A stretch of 64,000 nt of DNA from Planosporangium sp963837285 (GCA_963837285.1 CAWIMS010000001.1:2108001-2172000); one strand, 5' to 3'. Positions 45,337-53,307 are shown, counted from the first letter of the stretch. The notes: a model not told the origin generated them from the letters alone. Numbers and translations: made by a program.

Positions 45337-46758
45337 TTATGTCGGGATGACCAGGGCCTCCGAACGACGGTCGCGCTGGAGGCGGAAGAACAGCAGGTAC
45401 AGCAGTCCGGCCAGGACGAACCCGACCTCGAACGCGATGTCGCCCAACGCCGGGTACGCGCGCGGGATCGGTGCCTTGTACTCGCTCTGGTTGGAGAACA
45501 GCGAGATCGACACGGCCATCGCCACCGCCATGGCCACCACCCCGCCCCACGGGTTGTGGCGCCGGTCGAACAGGAACCCGTCGACCCGGTCGCGCCGGCG
45601 CAGGTACCAGTCGACGAGGTACACCGCGAGCCACGGACCGATCCAGTACGCGATGATCAACAGGAAGTTCTCGTACGTCGTCACGTCGTGCAGCCCGTAC
45701 AGGGCCAGGAAGAATCCGATGACGCCGAACCCGAACGCCACGATCGCCCGGCGCAGCCGCAGCGGCAGTTGGATTCCGAGCGCCAGGAACGACATCGCGC
45801 CCGAGTAGATGTTGATGACGTTCGCCGACACCGCGCCGAGGGCGATCGCCAGCAGCGTGATGTCGGCGATCCAGGTCGGCAGGTGGCCGGTGAACGCGGA
45901 GGTCGGGCTGGCGTCGGCCGGCGCCGCGATCGTCGCCGAGGCGGCCCCGACCACTTCGAGGATCACGCACGAGACGAGGACGCCCAGGCCGGCCCACAGC
46001 CCGGTGGCGACCTTGCTGGTGTTCGGCCGGAAGTACCGGGTGTAGTCGGTGGCGTACGGGTTCCAGCCGGCCGCGTACCCGAAAGCCGCGCCGACCGTGA
46101 GCAGGAAGCCACCGATGCCGCCGCCGCCCTTCGCCGCACCCGGGTCGGCCTTGCTCAGCAAGATCACCGACGCCAGGACGAACGCGATCGCGAGCAGCGG
46201 GAACGCGTACCGTTCGAAGACCTGCACCAGGTTGTGCCCGAAGAACGCGATGACCACCTGCGCCACCACGACGATGACCAGGCACAAGGCGTTGGGCAGG
46301 CTGGTCAGCGTGGCCAACGCGAGGGCGCCGCTGACGCTGTTGACGGCGAACCAGCCGATGCCCGCGACCACCGCGTTGAGGCCGGCCGGCAGGATGTTGC
46401 CCCGGTAGCCGAAGCCGATCCGGCTGAGCACCATCTGCGGCACGCCGAACTCCGGCCCGCGCGCGGACAGGATGCCGTGGGTCAGCGACCCGAGGGCGGT
46501 GCCGACCACGATCGCGGCCACCGCCTGCCAGAAGGTCTGCTGGAAGAACAGCACGGAGATGACACCCACGAAGATCGTCGCGAACTCCAGGTTGGGCGAC
46601 ATCCAGGTCCAGAACAGGTTGATCGGCCTGCCGTGCCGCTCGTCCAGCGGGATGAACTCGGCGCCACCGGGCTCGACGGCGGCCACCTTCGCGCCGTACG
46701 TCCCTTCCCGGACGTCGGCGGTGACCTGCGGGACGTCGTCTGGCCTGACTGCGGTCAT
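45337..46758 (-). CDS. NCS1-family nucleobase/hydantoin permease
   Basis: A 473-residue, 12-helix transporter of the nucleobase:cation symporter-1 family. It has NLFWTWMSPNLEFATIFVG, SRIGFGYRGNILPAGLNAV, GWNPYATDYTRYF and NVINIYSGAMSFLALG. Cytosine, purines, allantoin or hydantoins are usual substrates. The ATG giving MTAVRPDDV is preceded by GAAGGGTG. It lies 47 bp downstream of ureD on the same strand and may be the last gene of the urease operon, which would favour a nitrogen-rich purine derivative; codA converging on it favours cytosine. I cannot decide between them. Confidence 0.9.
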   Translation of the reverse strand: MTAVRPDDVPQVTADVREGTYGAKVAAVEPGGAEFIPLDERHGRPINLFWTWMSPNLEFATIFVGVISVLFFQQTFWQAVAAIVVGTALGSLTHGILSARGPEFGVPQMVLSRIGFGYRGNILPAGLNAVVAGIGWFAVNSVSGALALATLTSLPNALCLVIVVVAQVVIAFFGHNLVQVFERYAFPLLAIAFVLASVILLSKADPGAAKGGGGIGGFLLTVGAAFGYAAGWNPYATDYTRYFRPNTSKVATGLWAGLGVLVSCVILEVVGAASATIAAPADASPTSAFTGHLPTWIADITLLAIALGAVSANVINIYSGAMSFLALGIQLPLRLRRAIVAFGFGVIGFFLALYGLHDVTTYENFLLIIAYWIGPWLAVYLVDWYLRRRDRVDGFLFDRRHNPWGGVVAMAVAMAVSISLFSNQSEYKAPIPRAYPALGDIAFEVGFVLAGLLYLLFFRLQRDRRSEALVIPT

Positions 46759-46805
46759 GGCGAAGCACCCTTCGGGTAGACGGTCGCTCAGGCGCAGATT
46801 AGATC

Positions 46806-47513
46806 TCATCGATGCTTCGCACCAGTTGCACGGATCACGATCGGATCCAGATCCGACCGTACGTCCCGCAGGTCACAGCCGGTAGCGACGGCGAGCCGGG
46901 CGTCGTGGTCGAGGGTCAGCAGCGCCGCTGTCGGGCCTGGTTCGAGCGGGTCCGCCGGCGCTCCCACGAGCAGGACCGAGCCGACCGCCCGCGCCCCGCC
47001 GAGCACCGCCGCCCCGGCCCAGGCAGGCGAGCCCGGCCCGACCGCGATCTCGTGCCGGTGCAGCGGCCGGCCGTCCCGGCGCACCGCCAGCCGTAGCCGC
47101 GCATCGCCGGGCTCCTCGCCGTGCCGGCCGCAGACCAGTTCTTCGCGCCACACCAGGGTCGCGCCAGCCGCGAGTTCCACTGTGGACACCGCCTCGTGGG
47201 CACAACCAGAAGCCGCGATCAACGGTTCGGGCAGCCAGGCGAGGCGGCTTCCGGCCGCGATCCGCGCTGATATCCGGGTACGCGAAAAGCCCTTTCCCGG
47301 CAGCGCGAGGCTGGCGGCGACGGTGCGTACGCACAGGTCAGCGCCCGGCCCGACGTCGATCTCGACGCTCAGGTCGTCGCCACCGAGCGGGCCGGCCGCA
47401 CCGCCGACGAAGTGCACCTCCCCCGGCCCGGTGACGCGGGGCAGCAGTGGCGGCTCGCCGTACAGGGCGGTGATCCGGCCCTGGGCGGCGACTATCCGGG
47501 CGACGGCGCGCAT
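46806..47513 (-). CDS. ureD: Urease accessory protein UreD
   Basis: A 235-residue scaffold protein that binds apo-urease with UreF and UreG during nickel insertion. Recognisable segments include LLPRVTGPGEVHFVGGAAGPLGGD, DLCVRTVAASLALPG, WLPEPLIAASGCAHEA and LVWREELVCGRHGEEPG. The ATG giving MRAVARIVAAQG lies inside the end of ureG (22-bp overlap), so translation is coupled. It closes the accessory part of the operon, and an NCS1 permease gene follows. Confidence 0.92.
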   Translation of the reverse strand: MRAVARIVAAQGRITALYGEPPLLPRVTGPGEVHFVGGAAGPLGGDDLSVEIDVGPGADLCVRTVAASLALPGKGFSRTRISARIAAGSRLAWLPEPLIAASGCAHEAVSTVELAAGATLVWREELVCGRHGEEPGDARLRLAVRRDGRPLHRHEIAVGPGSPAWAGAAVLGGARAVGSVLLVGAPADPLEPGPTAALLTLDHDARLAVATGCDLRDVRSDLDPIVIRATGAKHR

Positions 47514-48094
47514 ACGCTGCTGCGTACCCAGTCCGCGACCGGGCCGGCACCCGGGTCCTCGACCAGCGACAGGAACACCGTCGGCGCGTCGCCCCGGCGG
47601 GCCTTCGCGTCGCGGGCCATCACCGACAGGTCGGCGCCGACCAGCGGGGCCAGGTCGGTCTTGTTGATCACCAGCAGGTCGGCCGAGGTGACGCCCGGGC
47701 CGCCCTTGCGCGGCACCTTGTCGCCGCCGGCCACGTCGATCACGAAGATCTGCCGGTCGACCAGGCCCCGGCTGAAGGTGGCGGTCAGGTTGTCGCCGCC
47801 GCTCTCCACGAGTACCAGGTCGAGCGGGCCGAGCCGGGTCTCCAGGTCCTCGACCGCGTCGAGGTTGGCGGAGATGTCGTCGCGGATCGCGGTGTGCGGG
47901 CAGCAGCCGGTCTCCACGGCGCGGATCCGGTCGGCCGGCAGCACGCCGTTGCGGAGCAGGAAGTCGGCGTCCTCGGTGGTGTAGATGTCGTTGGTGACCA
48001 CGGCCAGGTTCACGTCGGTGCTGAGTGCCCGGCACAGCGCCGCGACCAGCGCGGTCTTGCCCGAGCCGACCGGCCCGCCGATGCCGATCCGCAC
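47492..48094 (-). CDS. ureG: Urease accessory GTPase UreG
   Basis: A 200-residue SIMIBI GTPase that drives nickel delivery to urease. The P-loop GGPVGSGKT is at the very N-terminus, followed by VTNDIYTTEDADFL, the nickel-binding ETGCCPHTAIRDD (Cys-x-His pair), LVLVESGGDNLTATFS and the nucleotide motif VINKTDLA. I start at the GTG giving MRIGIGGPVGSG because no ATG or GTG lies between it and the ureF stop; this leaves a 22-bp gap to ureF. A slightly longer non-standard start cannot be excluded. Confidence 0.93.
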   Translation of the reverse strand: MRIGIGGPVGSGKTALVAALCRALSTDVNLAVVTNDIYTTEDADFLLRNGVLPADRIRAVETGCCPHTAIRDDISANLDAVEDLETRLGPLDLVLVESGGDNLTATFSRGLVDRQIFVIDVAGGDKVPRKGGPGVTSADLLVINKTDLAPLVGADLSVMARDAKARRGDAPTVFLSLVEDPGAGPVADWVRSSVCAPSPG

Positions 48095-48116
48095 TGCTCG
48101 TTTGCTCAGTGCTCGC

Positions 48117-48803
48117 TCAGGATGCAAACAGACGCACCTCCCAGGACGCGTGGACCTCGGCGCCGATGTCGAGCAGCGGCGCACCGGCTGCGGGCAACTC
48201 GGCGGGATCGGCCTCCGCGTAGCTCGCGGCCGTCGCCGCTGTCTCGTCGCAGGCCGGCGCGAGGGCCGCGAGGAGCGCCTGCACCGCGTACGGGTCGAGC
48301 CCGAGCAGCCGGACCGCCGCGCTCGCCGGCCCGGTGACCGCACCGTACGCGGCGACCAGCGCGGCGTCGACCGGCTGGAGTCCGGCCGCGGCGGCCACGA
48401 TCCCGAGGGCGATCGGGTGATGTGGGTCCGCCCGGGTTTCCTCGATCGTCCACATTGCCCGGCCGGCCCGCAGCAGCGCCTTCCCCTGCTGCCGGGACAC
48501 CCGCCGGAGCACCGCCGACGGCGTGCGCGCGTCGAACTCCGCATCGAGCTCTCCCGTGATCACGGAGACTTTTCCGTGTCGGGGCACGGAAAAGTCTCCG
48601 TGATCATGAGAAGCGCGGGTGCACGCCGCCGCGAACGCCGCGGCTACCAGGCCGGTGGTCGCGAGCCGGCCGCGCAGGAAACCGTCGAGGCTCCCGATGT
48701 CGGTCACCCGACCGGCCGCGACGGCCGCCTCCAGACCGCCCGAGTGGGCGTGCCCACCGGCCGGCAGCCGGGAGTCGGCGAGCAGCAGCAGGGAGGTACG
48801 CAT
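48117..48803 (-). CDS. ureF: Urease accessory protein UreF carrying an in-frame palindromic insertion
   Basis: A 228-residue all-helical GAP-like partner of UreG. LLLLADSRLPAGGHAHSGGLE opens the protein, and GPASAAVRLLGLDPYAVQALLA and PLLDIGAEVHASWEVRLFAS close it as usual. Between FAAACTRA and LDAEFDARTPSAVLRR, where relatives have a short loop, there are about 18 extra residues (SHDHGDFSVPRHGKVSVIT). They are encoded by a perfect 22-bp inverted repeat. The frame stays open, so the protein is probably still made. The start overlaps the ureC stop by one base. Confidence 0.92.
   Translation of the reverse strand: MRTSLLLLADSRLPAGGHAHSGGLEAAVAAGRVTDIGSLDGFLRGRLATTGLVAAAFAAACTRASHDHGDFSVPRHGKVSVITGELDAEFDARTPSAVLRRVSRQQGKALLRAGRAMWTIEETRADPHHPIALGIVAAAAGLQPVDAALVAAYGAVTGPASAAVRLLGLDPYAVQALLAALAPACDETAATAASYAEADPAELPAAGAPLLDIGAEVHASWEVRLFAS
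48557..48606. repeat. Perfect 22-bp inverted repeat inside ureF
   Basis: Arms at 48557-48578 and 48585-48606 are exactly complementary (TGATCACGGAGACTTTTCCG begins the left arm) around a 6-nt loop. It is unrelated in sequence to families A and B. It occupies a loop position of UreF in frame, like the protein-coding palindromic elements known from Rickettsia. Confidence 0.92.
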
Positions 48804-50512
48804 CAGAACAGGAAGTACCGCTGGGCCATCGGCAGTTCGGCGACCGGTTCGGGCTCGACCACCACACCGTCCACCCGTACGGTGAACGTGTCCGGCTCGA
48901 CCTCGATCCTGGGCAGCGCATCATTGTTCGGCAGGTCGGCCTTGGTCCGGTGGCGTACATCGGCGACCGGGGCGAGCCGGCGACGGACCGCGAGCCGGTC
49001 GGCGAGCATGGCGTCGATCGCGGCCGGCGCGACGAACGCCAGGCTGGTGGCCGCCGGCACCACGCCGTACGCGCCGAACATCGGCCGGGGCAGCACCGGC
49101 TGCGGGGTCGGGATCGACGCGTTGGCGTCGCCCATCGCCGCCCACGCGATCGCGCCGCCCTTGACCACGAGGTGCGGGCGCACCCCGAAGAACGCCGGAT
49201 CCCACAGCACCAGGTCGGCGAGCTTGCCCGCCTCGACCGAGCCGACCTCCGCCTCGATGCCGTGCGCCACGGCCGGGCAGATCGTGTACTTCGCGACGTA
49301 CCGTCGGGCTCTTTGGTTGTCGGCGCGCCCGTCACCCGGCAGCGGACCGCGGCGGCCCTTCATCACGTGCGCGGTCTGCCAGGTCCGGATGATGACCTCG
49401 CCGACGCGGCCCATGGCCTGCGAGTCCGACCCGATGATGGAGATCGCGCCGAGGTCGTGCAGCAGGTCCTCGGCGGCCATCGTGGACGGTCGGATCCGGC
49501 TCTCCGCGAAGGCGAGATCCTCGGGTACCGCCGGGTTCAGGTGGTGGCACACCATCAGCATGTCGAGGTGCTCGGCGAGCGTGTTCGTCGTGTACGGGCG
49601 GGTCGGGTTGGTCGACGAGGGCAGCACGTTGGGCTGGCCGGCGACCGTGATGATGTCGGGCGCGTGCCCGCCGCCGGCGCCCTCGGTGTGGTACGCGTGG
49701 ATGGTCCGGCCGCCGATGGCCCGCAGCGTGTCCTCCACGAACCCGGCCTCGTTCAGCGTGTCGGTGTGGATCGCGACCTGCACCCCGGACTCGTCCGCCA
49801 CCCGCAGGCAGGCGTCGATCGCGGCCGGCGTGGTGCCCCAGTCCTCGTGCAGCTTGAACCCGCCGGCACCGGCCCGGAGCTGCTCCCACATGGCTTCCTC
49901 GGACACGGTGTTGCCCTTGCCGAGCAGCAGCACGTTGACCGGCCAGGGATCCAGCGCCTCCAGCATCCGGGCGAGGTGCCAGGCGCCCGGCGTGACCGTG
50001 GTGGCCTTGGTCCCTTCGGCCGGCCCGGTGCCGCCGCCGATCAGCGTCGTGACCCCGGAGCCCAGCGCCTCCTCCACGATCTGCGGGCAGATGAAGTGGA
50101 CGTGGCAGTCGACCGCGCCGGCGGTGAGGATCCTGCCGTTGCCGGCGATGATCTCGGTGGCGGGGCCGATGACGAGATCCGGGTGTACCCCGTCCATGGT
50201 GTCCGGGTTGCCGGCCTTGCCGAGCGCGACGATCCGGCCGTCCCGGATCCCGACGTCGGCCTTGACCACACCCCAGTGGTCGAGCACGACCGCGCCGGTG
50301 ATGACCGTGTCGGGCGTACCGTCGGCGCGGGTGGCCCGGGACTGGCCCATCGACTCGCGGATCACCTTGCCGCCGCCGAAGACCGCCTCGTCGCCGCCGG
50401 CACAGTGATCCCGCTCCACCTCGATGAGCAGGTCGGTGTCGGCCAGCCGGATCCGGTCGCCGGTGGTCGGCCCGTACAGCGCGGCATAATGCCGCCGGTC
50501 AAGCTCACTCAT
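48803..50512 (-). CDS. ureC: Urease subunit alpha
   Basis: The 569-residue catalytic subunit hydrolyses urea to ammonia and carbamate at a two-nickel site. Ligands and catalytic groups are all visible: DCHVHF, the carbamylated lysine K220 in GGFKLHEDWG, HTDTLNE, IHAYHTEGAGGGHAPD, the flap MVCHHLNP with catalytic histidine, and GSDSQAMGR. I start at MSELDRRHYAALYGPTTGDR, the family N-terminus; the open frame continues upstream through a family A element and is not used. That element separates ureC from ureB. The minus-strand order is ureA, ureB, ureC, ureF, ureG, ureD. Confidence 0.97.
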   Translation of the reverse strand: MSELDRRHYAALYGPTTGDRIRLADTDLLIEVERDHCAGGDEAVFGGGKVIRESMGQSRATRADGTPDTVITGAVVLDHWGVVKADVGIRDGRIVALGKAGNPDTMDGVHPDLVIGPATEIIAGNGRILTAGAVDCHVHFICPQIVEEALGSGVTTLIGGGTGPAEGTKATTVTPGAWHLARMLEALDPWPVNVLLLGKGNTVSEEAMWEQLRAGAGGFKLHEDWGTTPAAIDACLRVADESGVQVAIHTDTLNEAGFVEDTLRAIGGRTIHAYHTEGAGGGHAPDIITVAGQPNVLPSSTNPTRPYTTNTLAEHLDMLMVCHHLNPAVPEDLAFAESRIRPSTMAAEDLLHDLGAISIIGSDSQAMGRVGEVIIRTWQTAHVMKGRRGPLPGDGRADNQRARRYVAKYTICPAVAHGIEAEVGSVEAGKLADLVLWDPAFFGVRPHLVVKGGAIAWAAMGDANASIPTPQPVLPRPMFGAYGVVPAATSLAFVAPAAIDAMLADRLAVRRRLAPVADVRHRTKADLPNNDALPRIEVEPDTFTVRVDGVVVEPEPVAELPMAQRYFLF

Positions 50513-50528
50513 CGCGCCCGCCCTCCTC

Positions 50529-50601
50529 GGCACAACTTCCCGGAACTCGTGGTCTCCGGCCGCCTCGGAGGCCACAACTTCCGGGAAGTTGTGCCGGTCA
50601 T
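50529..50601. repeat. Family A paired palindrome, copy 5, inside the urease operon
   Basis: Palindromes start at 50532 and 50574 (42 bp apart). The first is partly degraded (ACAACTTCCCGGAACTCGT). It lies between ureB and ureC, and its outer end (GCCGGTCATG) contains the ureB stop codon. A strong hairpin here could lower or uncouple ureC expression from ureAB. Confidence 0.88.
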
Positions 50602-50942
50602 GTGAGGGGTCCTCCGACTTCGCCTCCGACTTCGCCTCCGACTTCGCCTCCGACTTCGCCCCGGAGGCCGGGGACTATGCGGGCGCCGGCCAGCGGGACC
50701 AGGTCCACGTCCCGGGTGATGCCCGGCTCGAACCGGATGGACGTGCCGGCCGGGATCGCCAGCCGCTGTCCACGCGCGGCGGCCCGGTCGAAGGCGAGCG
50801 CCGGGTTGGCCTCGGCGAAGTGGTAGTGCGAGCCGACCTGGATGGGCCGGTCGCCGGTGTTGGTGACGCTCAGGGTTGTCACCGGGCGGCCTTCGTTGAT
50901 CGTCACCGGCCCGTCGCCGAGGATCACCTCCCCCGGGATCAT
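50598..50942 (-). CDS. ureB: Urease subunit beta
   Basis: A 114-residue structural subunit of urease. MIPGEVILGDGPVTINEGRP, VTNTGDRPIQVGSHYHFAEANPAL and FDRAAARGQRLAIPAGTSIRFEPG are classic. The C-terminus is unusual: the normal end is followed by four GEVG repeats encoded by a 12-bp tandem repeat, then GPLT and a stop supplied by the family A element. The start overlaps the ureA stop by 4 bp. The tail is outside the conserved fold and may be harmless. Confidence 0.95.
   Translation of the reverse strand: MIPGEVILGDGPVTINEGRPVTTLSVTNTGDRPIQVGSHYHFAEANPALAFDRAAARGQRLAIPAGTSIRFEPGITRDVDLVPLAGARIVPGLRGEVGGEVGGEVGGEVGGPLT
50611..50658 (-). repeat. 12-bp tandem repeat x4 at the 3' end of ureB
   Basis: Four units of CCTCCGACTTCG on the plus strand encode GEVG repeats at the UreB C-terminus, directly beside a family A element. 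Confidence 0.9.
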
Positions 50943-51247
50943 TGGATCGGCCCGTGCACGGTGACCAGCTTGGTGCCGTCCGGGAAGGTGGCCTCGACCT
51001 GTACCTCGGTGAGCATCTCGGGCACCCCGTCGAGCACGTCGTCGCGGCCGAGCACCCGTCGACCGGCGTCCATCAGGTCCGCCACGGTCCGCCCGTCCCG
51101 CGCGCCCTCCAGCAGGAACGCGGTGATCACGGCGGTCGCCTCGGGGTAGTTGAGGCGCAGGCCGCGCTCGCGACGGCGGTGCGCCAGGTCGGCCGCGACG
51201 TGGATCAGCAGCCGCTCCTGCTCGTGGCGGGACAGGAACACCAGCAC
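50939..51247 (-). CDS. ureA: Urease subunit gamma
   Basis: A 102-residue subunit: RHEQERLLIHVAADLAHRRRERGLRLNYPEATA, then DGVPEMLTEVQVEATFPDGTKLVTVHGPI, as in bacterial UreA. The GTG start at 51247 is the longest; a second GTG two codons in would give MFLSRHEQ and is equally plausible. It is the first gene of the urease operon, reading away from the divergent uraD gene across about 200 bp that contain a large palindrome. Confidence 0.95.
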   Translation of the reverse strand: MLVFLSRHEQERLLIHVAADLAHRRRERGLRLNYPEATAVITAFLLEGARDGRTVADLMDAGRRVLGRDDVLDGVPEMLTEVQVEATFPDGTKLVTVHGPIQ

Positions 51248-51320
51248 AGGCTACCGGCCGTCTCGTGATCACGACGCGAACCCGGCCGGACGACGGCTCC
51301 CGGGTGCGCCCTTCCGTCGG

Positions 51321-51376
51321 CGTTGGGCTATCTTCCGGAGTCCCCGGCACCGGTAACTCCGGTAGATAGCCCAACG
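51321..51376. promoter_or_regulatory. Large inverted repeat between divergent ureA and uraD
   Basis: 21-bp arms (CGTTGGGCTATCTTCCGGAG begins the left one) pair with one mismatch around a 14-nt loop. It lies midway in the divergent promoter region of the urease and urate-breakdown genes. It could be a shared operator or an unrelated palindromic repeat; only one copy is in this window. Confidence 0.55.
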
Positions 51377-51433
51377 TCATTGGGAAGCCCGGTCGGCGCC
51401 GGCCAAACTGGCACCGGGGCCACGCGGCGGAGG

Positions 51434-51439
51434 TACTGT
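51434..51439 (+). promoter_or_regulatory. -10 box TACTGT of leaderless uraD
   Basis: TACTGT ends 6 bases before the GTG at 51446. This supports that start and a leaderless transcript for the uraD-uraH operon. Confidence 0.5.
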
Positions 51440-51445
51440 GCCACG

Positions 51446-51949
51446 GTGGACACCGCGCCTGCCCGGTTCAACGCGCTGCCGGACGGCGAGGCCGAGCGGG
51501 AGTTGCTGGCCTGCTGCGCCGCGCCGGCGTGGGCGTCCGCGGTCGCCGGCGGCCGGCCGTACCCGGATCTCGCCGCCCTGCGTGCCGCTGCCGACTCCGC
51601 GCTCGCGGCGTTGACGTGGCCGGACATCGTGCAGGCCCTGTCGGCGCACCCGCGCATCGGGCAGCGCGCCGAGGGCGAGGCCCGGGATGCCGCCTGGTCG
51701 CGCGAGGAGCAGTCCGGGATGGCGAGCGCCGAGGAGAGTACGAAGGCCGCGCTCGCCGAGGCGAACCGGGAGTACGAGCGGCGCTTCGACCACGTGTTCC
51801 TGATCTTCGCCACCGGCAGGTCGCCGGCCGAGATGCTCGAAGCGGCCCGGGCCCGGCTCGCCAACGACGAGGCGACCGAGCGCGAGGTGGTCCGTGGTGA
51901 GCTGGCGAAGATCACTCAACTGCGGTTAGCGAGGCTGATTGCGCGATGA
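51446..51949 (+). CDS. uraD: OHCU decarboxylase (2-oxo-4-hydroxy-4-carboxy-5-ureidoimidazoline decarboxylase)
   Basis: A 167-residue helical enzyme performing the last step from urate to S-allantoin. The catalytic His68 lies in SAHPRIGQRA. ARDAAWSREEQSGM, NREYERRFDHVFLIFATGRSPAEML and ELAKITQLRLARLI are standard family segments. It overlaps the HIU hydrolase gene by 4 bp. Its usual upstream partner, uricase, is only a remnant two genes on. Confidence 0.94.
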   Translation: MDTAPARFNALPDGEAERELLACCAAPAWASAVAGGRPYPDLAALRAAADSALAALTWPDIVQALSAHPRIGQRAEGEARDAAWSREEQSGMASAEESTKAALAEANREYERRFDHVFLIFATGRSPAEMLEAARARLANDEATEREVVRGELAKITQLRLARLIAR

Positions 51950-52263
51950 CCCTCTCCACCCACGTGCTCGACAGCGCTCGCGGGGAGCCGGCTTCGGGTG
52001 TACCCGTGCGCCTGGAAAGAAACGACGACGGCGAGTGGGCCGCGCTCGCGACGGCGACCACCGACGGCGACGGGCGCGTGCGCGACCTCGGGCAGCTTGC
52101 GCCCGGGCGGCACCGCCTGGTCTTCGACACGGCGGCGTATCTCGGCCCCGGTGCGTTCATTCCGGAAGTGGTGGTGGTTTTCGAGGTCACCGACCCGGGC
52201 CGCCACCTGCATGTCCCGGTGCTGCTCAGCCCCTACAGTTTCACGACCTACCGGGGGAGTTGA
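51946..52263 (+). CDS. uraH: 5-hydroxyisourate hydrolase
   Basis: A 105-residue transthyretin-like enzyme hydrolysing 5-hydroxyisourate to OHCU. The N-terminal STHVLDSARGEPASG (catalytic His6) and C-terminal YSFTTYRGS are the diagnostic ends of the family. ATGA overlap with uraD indicates coupled translation. The start of a truncated uricase frame follows one base after the stop codon. Confidence 0.95.
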   Translation: MTLSTHVLDSARGEPASGVPVRLERNDDGEWAALATATTDGDGRVRDLGQLAPGRHRLVFDTAAYLGPGAFIPEVVVVFEVTDPGRHLHVPVLLSPYSFTTYRGS

Positions 52264-52264
52264 C

Positions 52265-52471
52265 GTGGACATCGTGCTCGGCCCCAACAGATACGGGAAG
52301 GCCGAGGTCCGCCTGGTGCGGGTGACCCGGGGCGAGCAGCACGAGATCATCGATCTCAATGTCAGCATCGCGCTCGCCGGCGACCTGCGGCCGGACCGGC
52401 CGTACGGCCTGATCGAGGGAACGGTGCTGCGCGACGGCGCCCCGCCGCCCATCGAGGAGGCGTGGAGCTAG
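52265..52471 (+). pseudogene. pucL: Uricase with large internal deletion
   Basis: A 68-codon frame in the exact place of uricase, after uraD and uraH. Residues 1-41 (MDIVLGPNRYGKAEVRLVRV then HEIIDLNVSIALAGDL) match the N-terminus of cofactor-independent urate oxidase. Residues from about 43 (DRPYGLIEGTVLRDGAP) match its C-terminus, which usually follows NEVFYAA. About 230 middle codons, with the rest of the active site, are gone while the frame is kept. The product cannot be a working uricase. The family match is from memory of typical sequences, not a search. It overlaps the convergent PPK2 gene by 4 bp. Confidence 0.8.
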
Positions 52472-53265
52472 TCCGTCACGTCGCCGGGGACGGCGTCCGA
52501 GCCACTCAGGTCGCCGCTGAGGTCGTAACCGCGCCGCAGCAGGTCGGCCTCGATCGCCGCGCACACCTTCTCGACCACGACCACCCGCGCGTACCGCTTG
52601 TCGTCGCCGGCCACCAGGTGCCATTGGGCGTTCGGGTGGTCGGTCCGTTTGAGCATCTCCTCGACGGCCGCCTCGTAGTCGCCCCGCTTCTTGCGGTTGC
52701 GCCAGTCCTCGTCGGTCAGCTTCCACGATCGCAACGGATCGTTCGCGCGGCTCTGGAACCGACGCAGCTGCTCCGCCTCCGAGACATGCATCCAGAACTT
52801 GACCAGGATCATGCCCTCGGCCATGAGGGTCCGCTCGAACTCGACGATCTCGTCGTATGCGCGCGACCACTGCTCCTTCGTCGCGAACCCCTCGACCCGC
52901 TCGACCAGGACCCGCCCGTACCAGGACCGGTCGAGCACCGCCATGCCGCCCCAGCCGGGCAGCACCGGCCAGAACCGCCACAGGAAATGGTGTCGCTTCT
53001 CGTCGTACGTGGGCGCGGCGAACTGCGCGACCCGGACATGCCGGGGGTCCAGGGGAGCCACCAACCGTTTGATCGCGCCGCCCTTGCCGGACGCGTCCCA
53101 GCCCTCGAACACGACGGACAGCGGGGGGCCGATGCGATGGTCCGCGAGCTGCCCGCCGAGCAGGAGCCGCAGGCGCAGCAGCCGGAGCTGGGCGGCCTCC
53201 AGGCGTGCTTCGCCCTTCTTCTTGGGGAGCTTCGCGGAGAGATCGACTTTAGACAGCCGTGCCAT
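52468..53265 (-). CDS. ppk2: Polyphosphate kinase 2 family protein
   Basis: A 265-residue P-loop kinase that transfers phosphate from polyphosphate to a nucleotide (AMP, ADP or GDP, depending on class). Walker A is GWDASGKGG (55-63), followed by IKRLVAPLDPRHVRV, Walker B DRSWYGR near 112 and the lid region RRFQSRANDPLRSWKLTDEDW. The single-domain length suggests class I or III. It is convergent with the uricase remnant. A family B element lies upstream, between it and the cyclase gene. Confidence 0.93.
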   Translation of the reverse strand: MARLSKVDLSAKLPKKKGEARLEAAQLRLLRLRLLLGGQLADHRIGPPLSVVFEGWDASGKGGAIKRLVAPLDPRHVRVAQFAAPTYDEKRHHFLWRFWPVLPGWGGMAVLDRSWYGRVLVERVEGFATKEQWSRAYDEIVEFERTLMAEGMILVKFWMHVSEAEQLRRFQSRANDPLRSWKLTDEDWRNRKKRGDYEAAVEEMLKRTDHPNAQWHLVAGDDKRYARVVVVEKVCAAIEADLLRRGYDLSGDLSGSDAVPGDVTD

Positions 53266-53307
53266 CCCGTCAGCGTTGCACCCCGGGCGGCCACCCGGGA
53301 GGCCCTT

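Noticed and set aside
48117..48803. ureF as a disrupted pseudogene
   Set aside because: The palindrome is in frame, lies in a loop region, and both conserved ends of UreF are intact.
50513..50575. Upstream extension of the ureC frame through the family A element
   Set aside because: The extension encodes repeat sequence, while the internal ATG gives the exact family N-terminus MSELDRRHYAALYGP.
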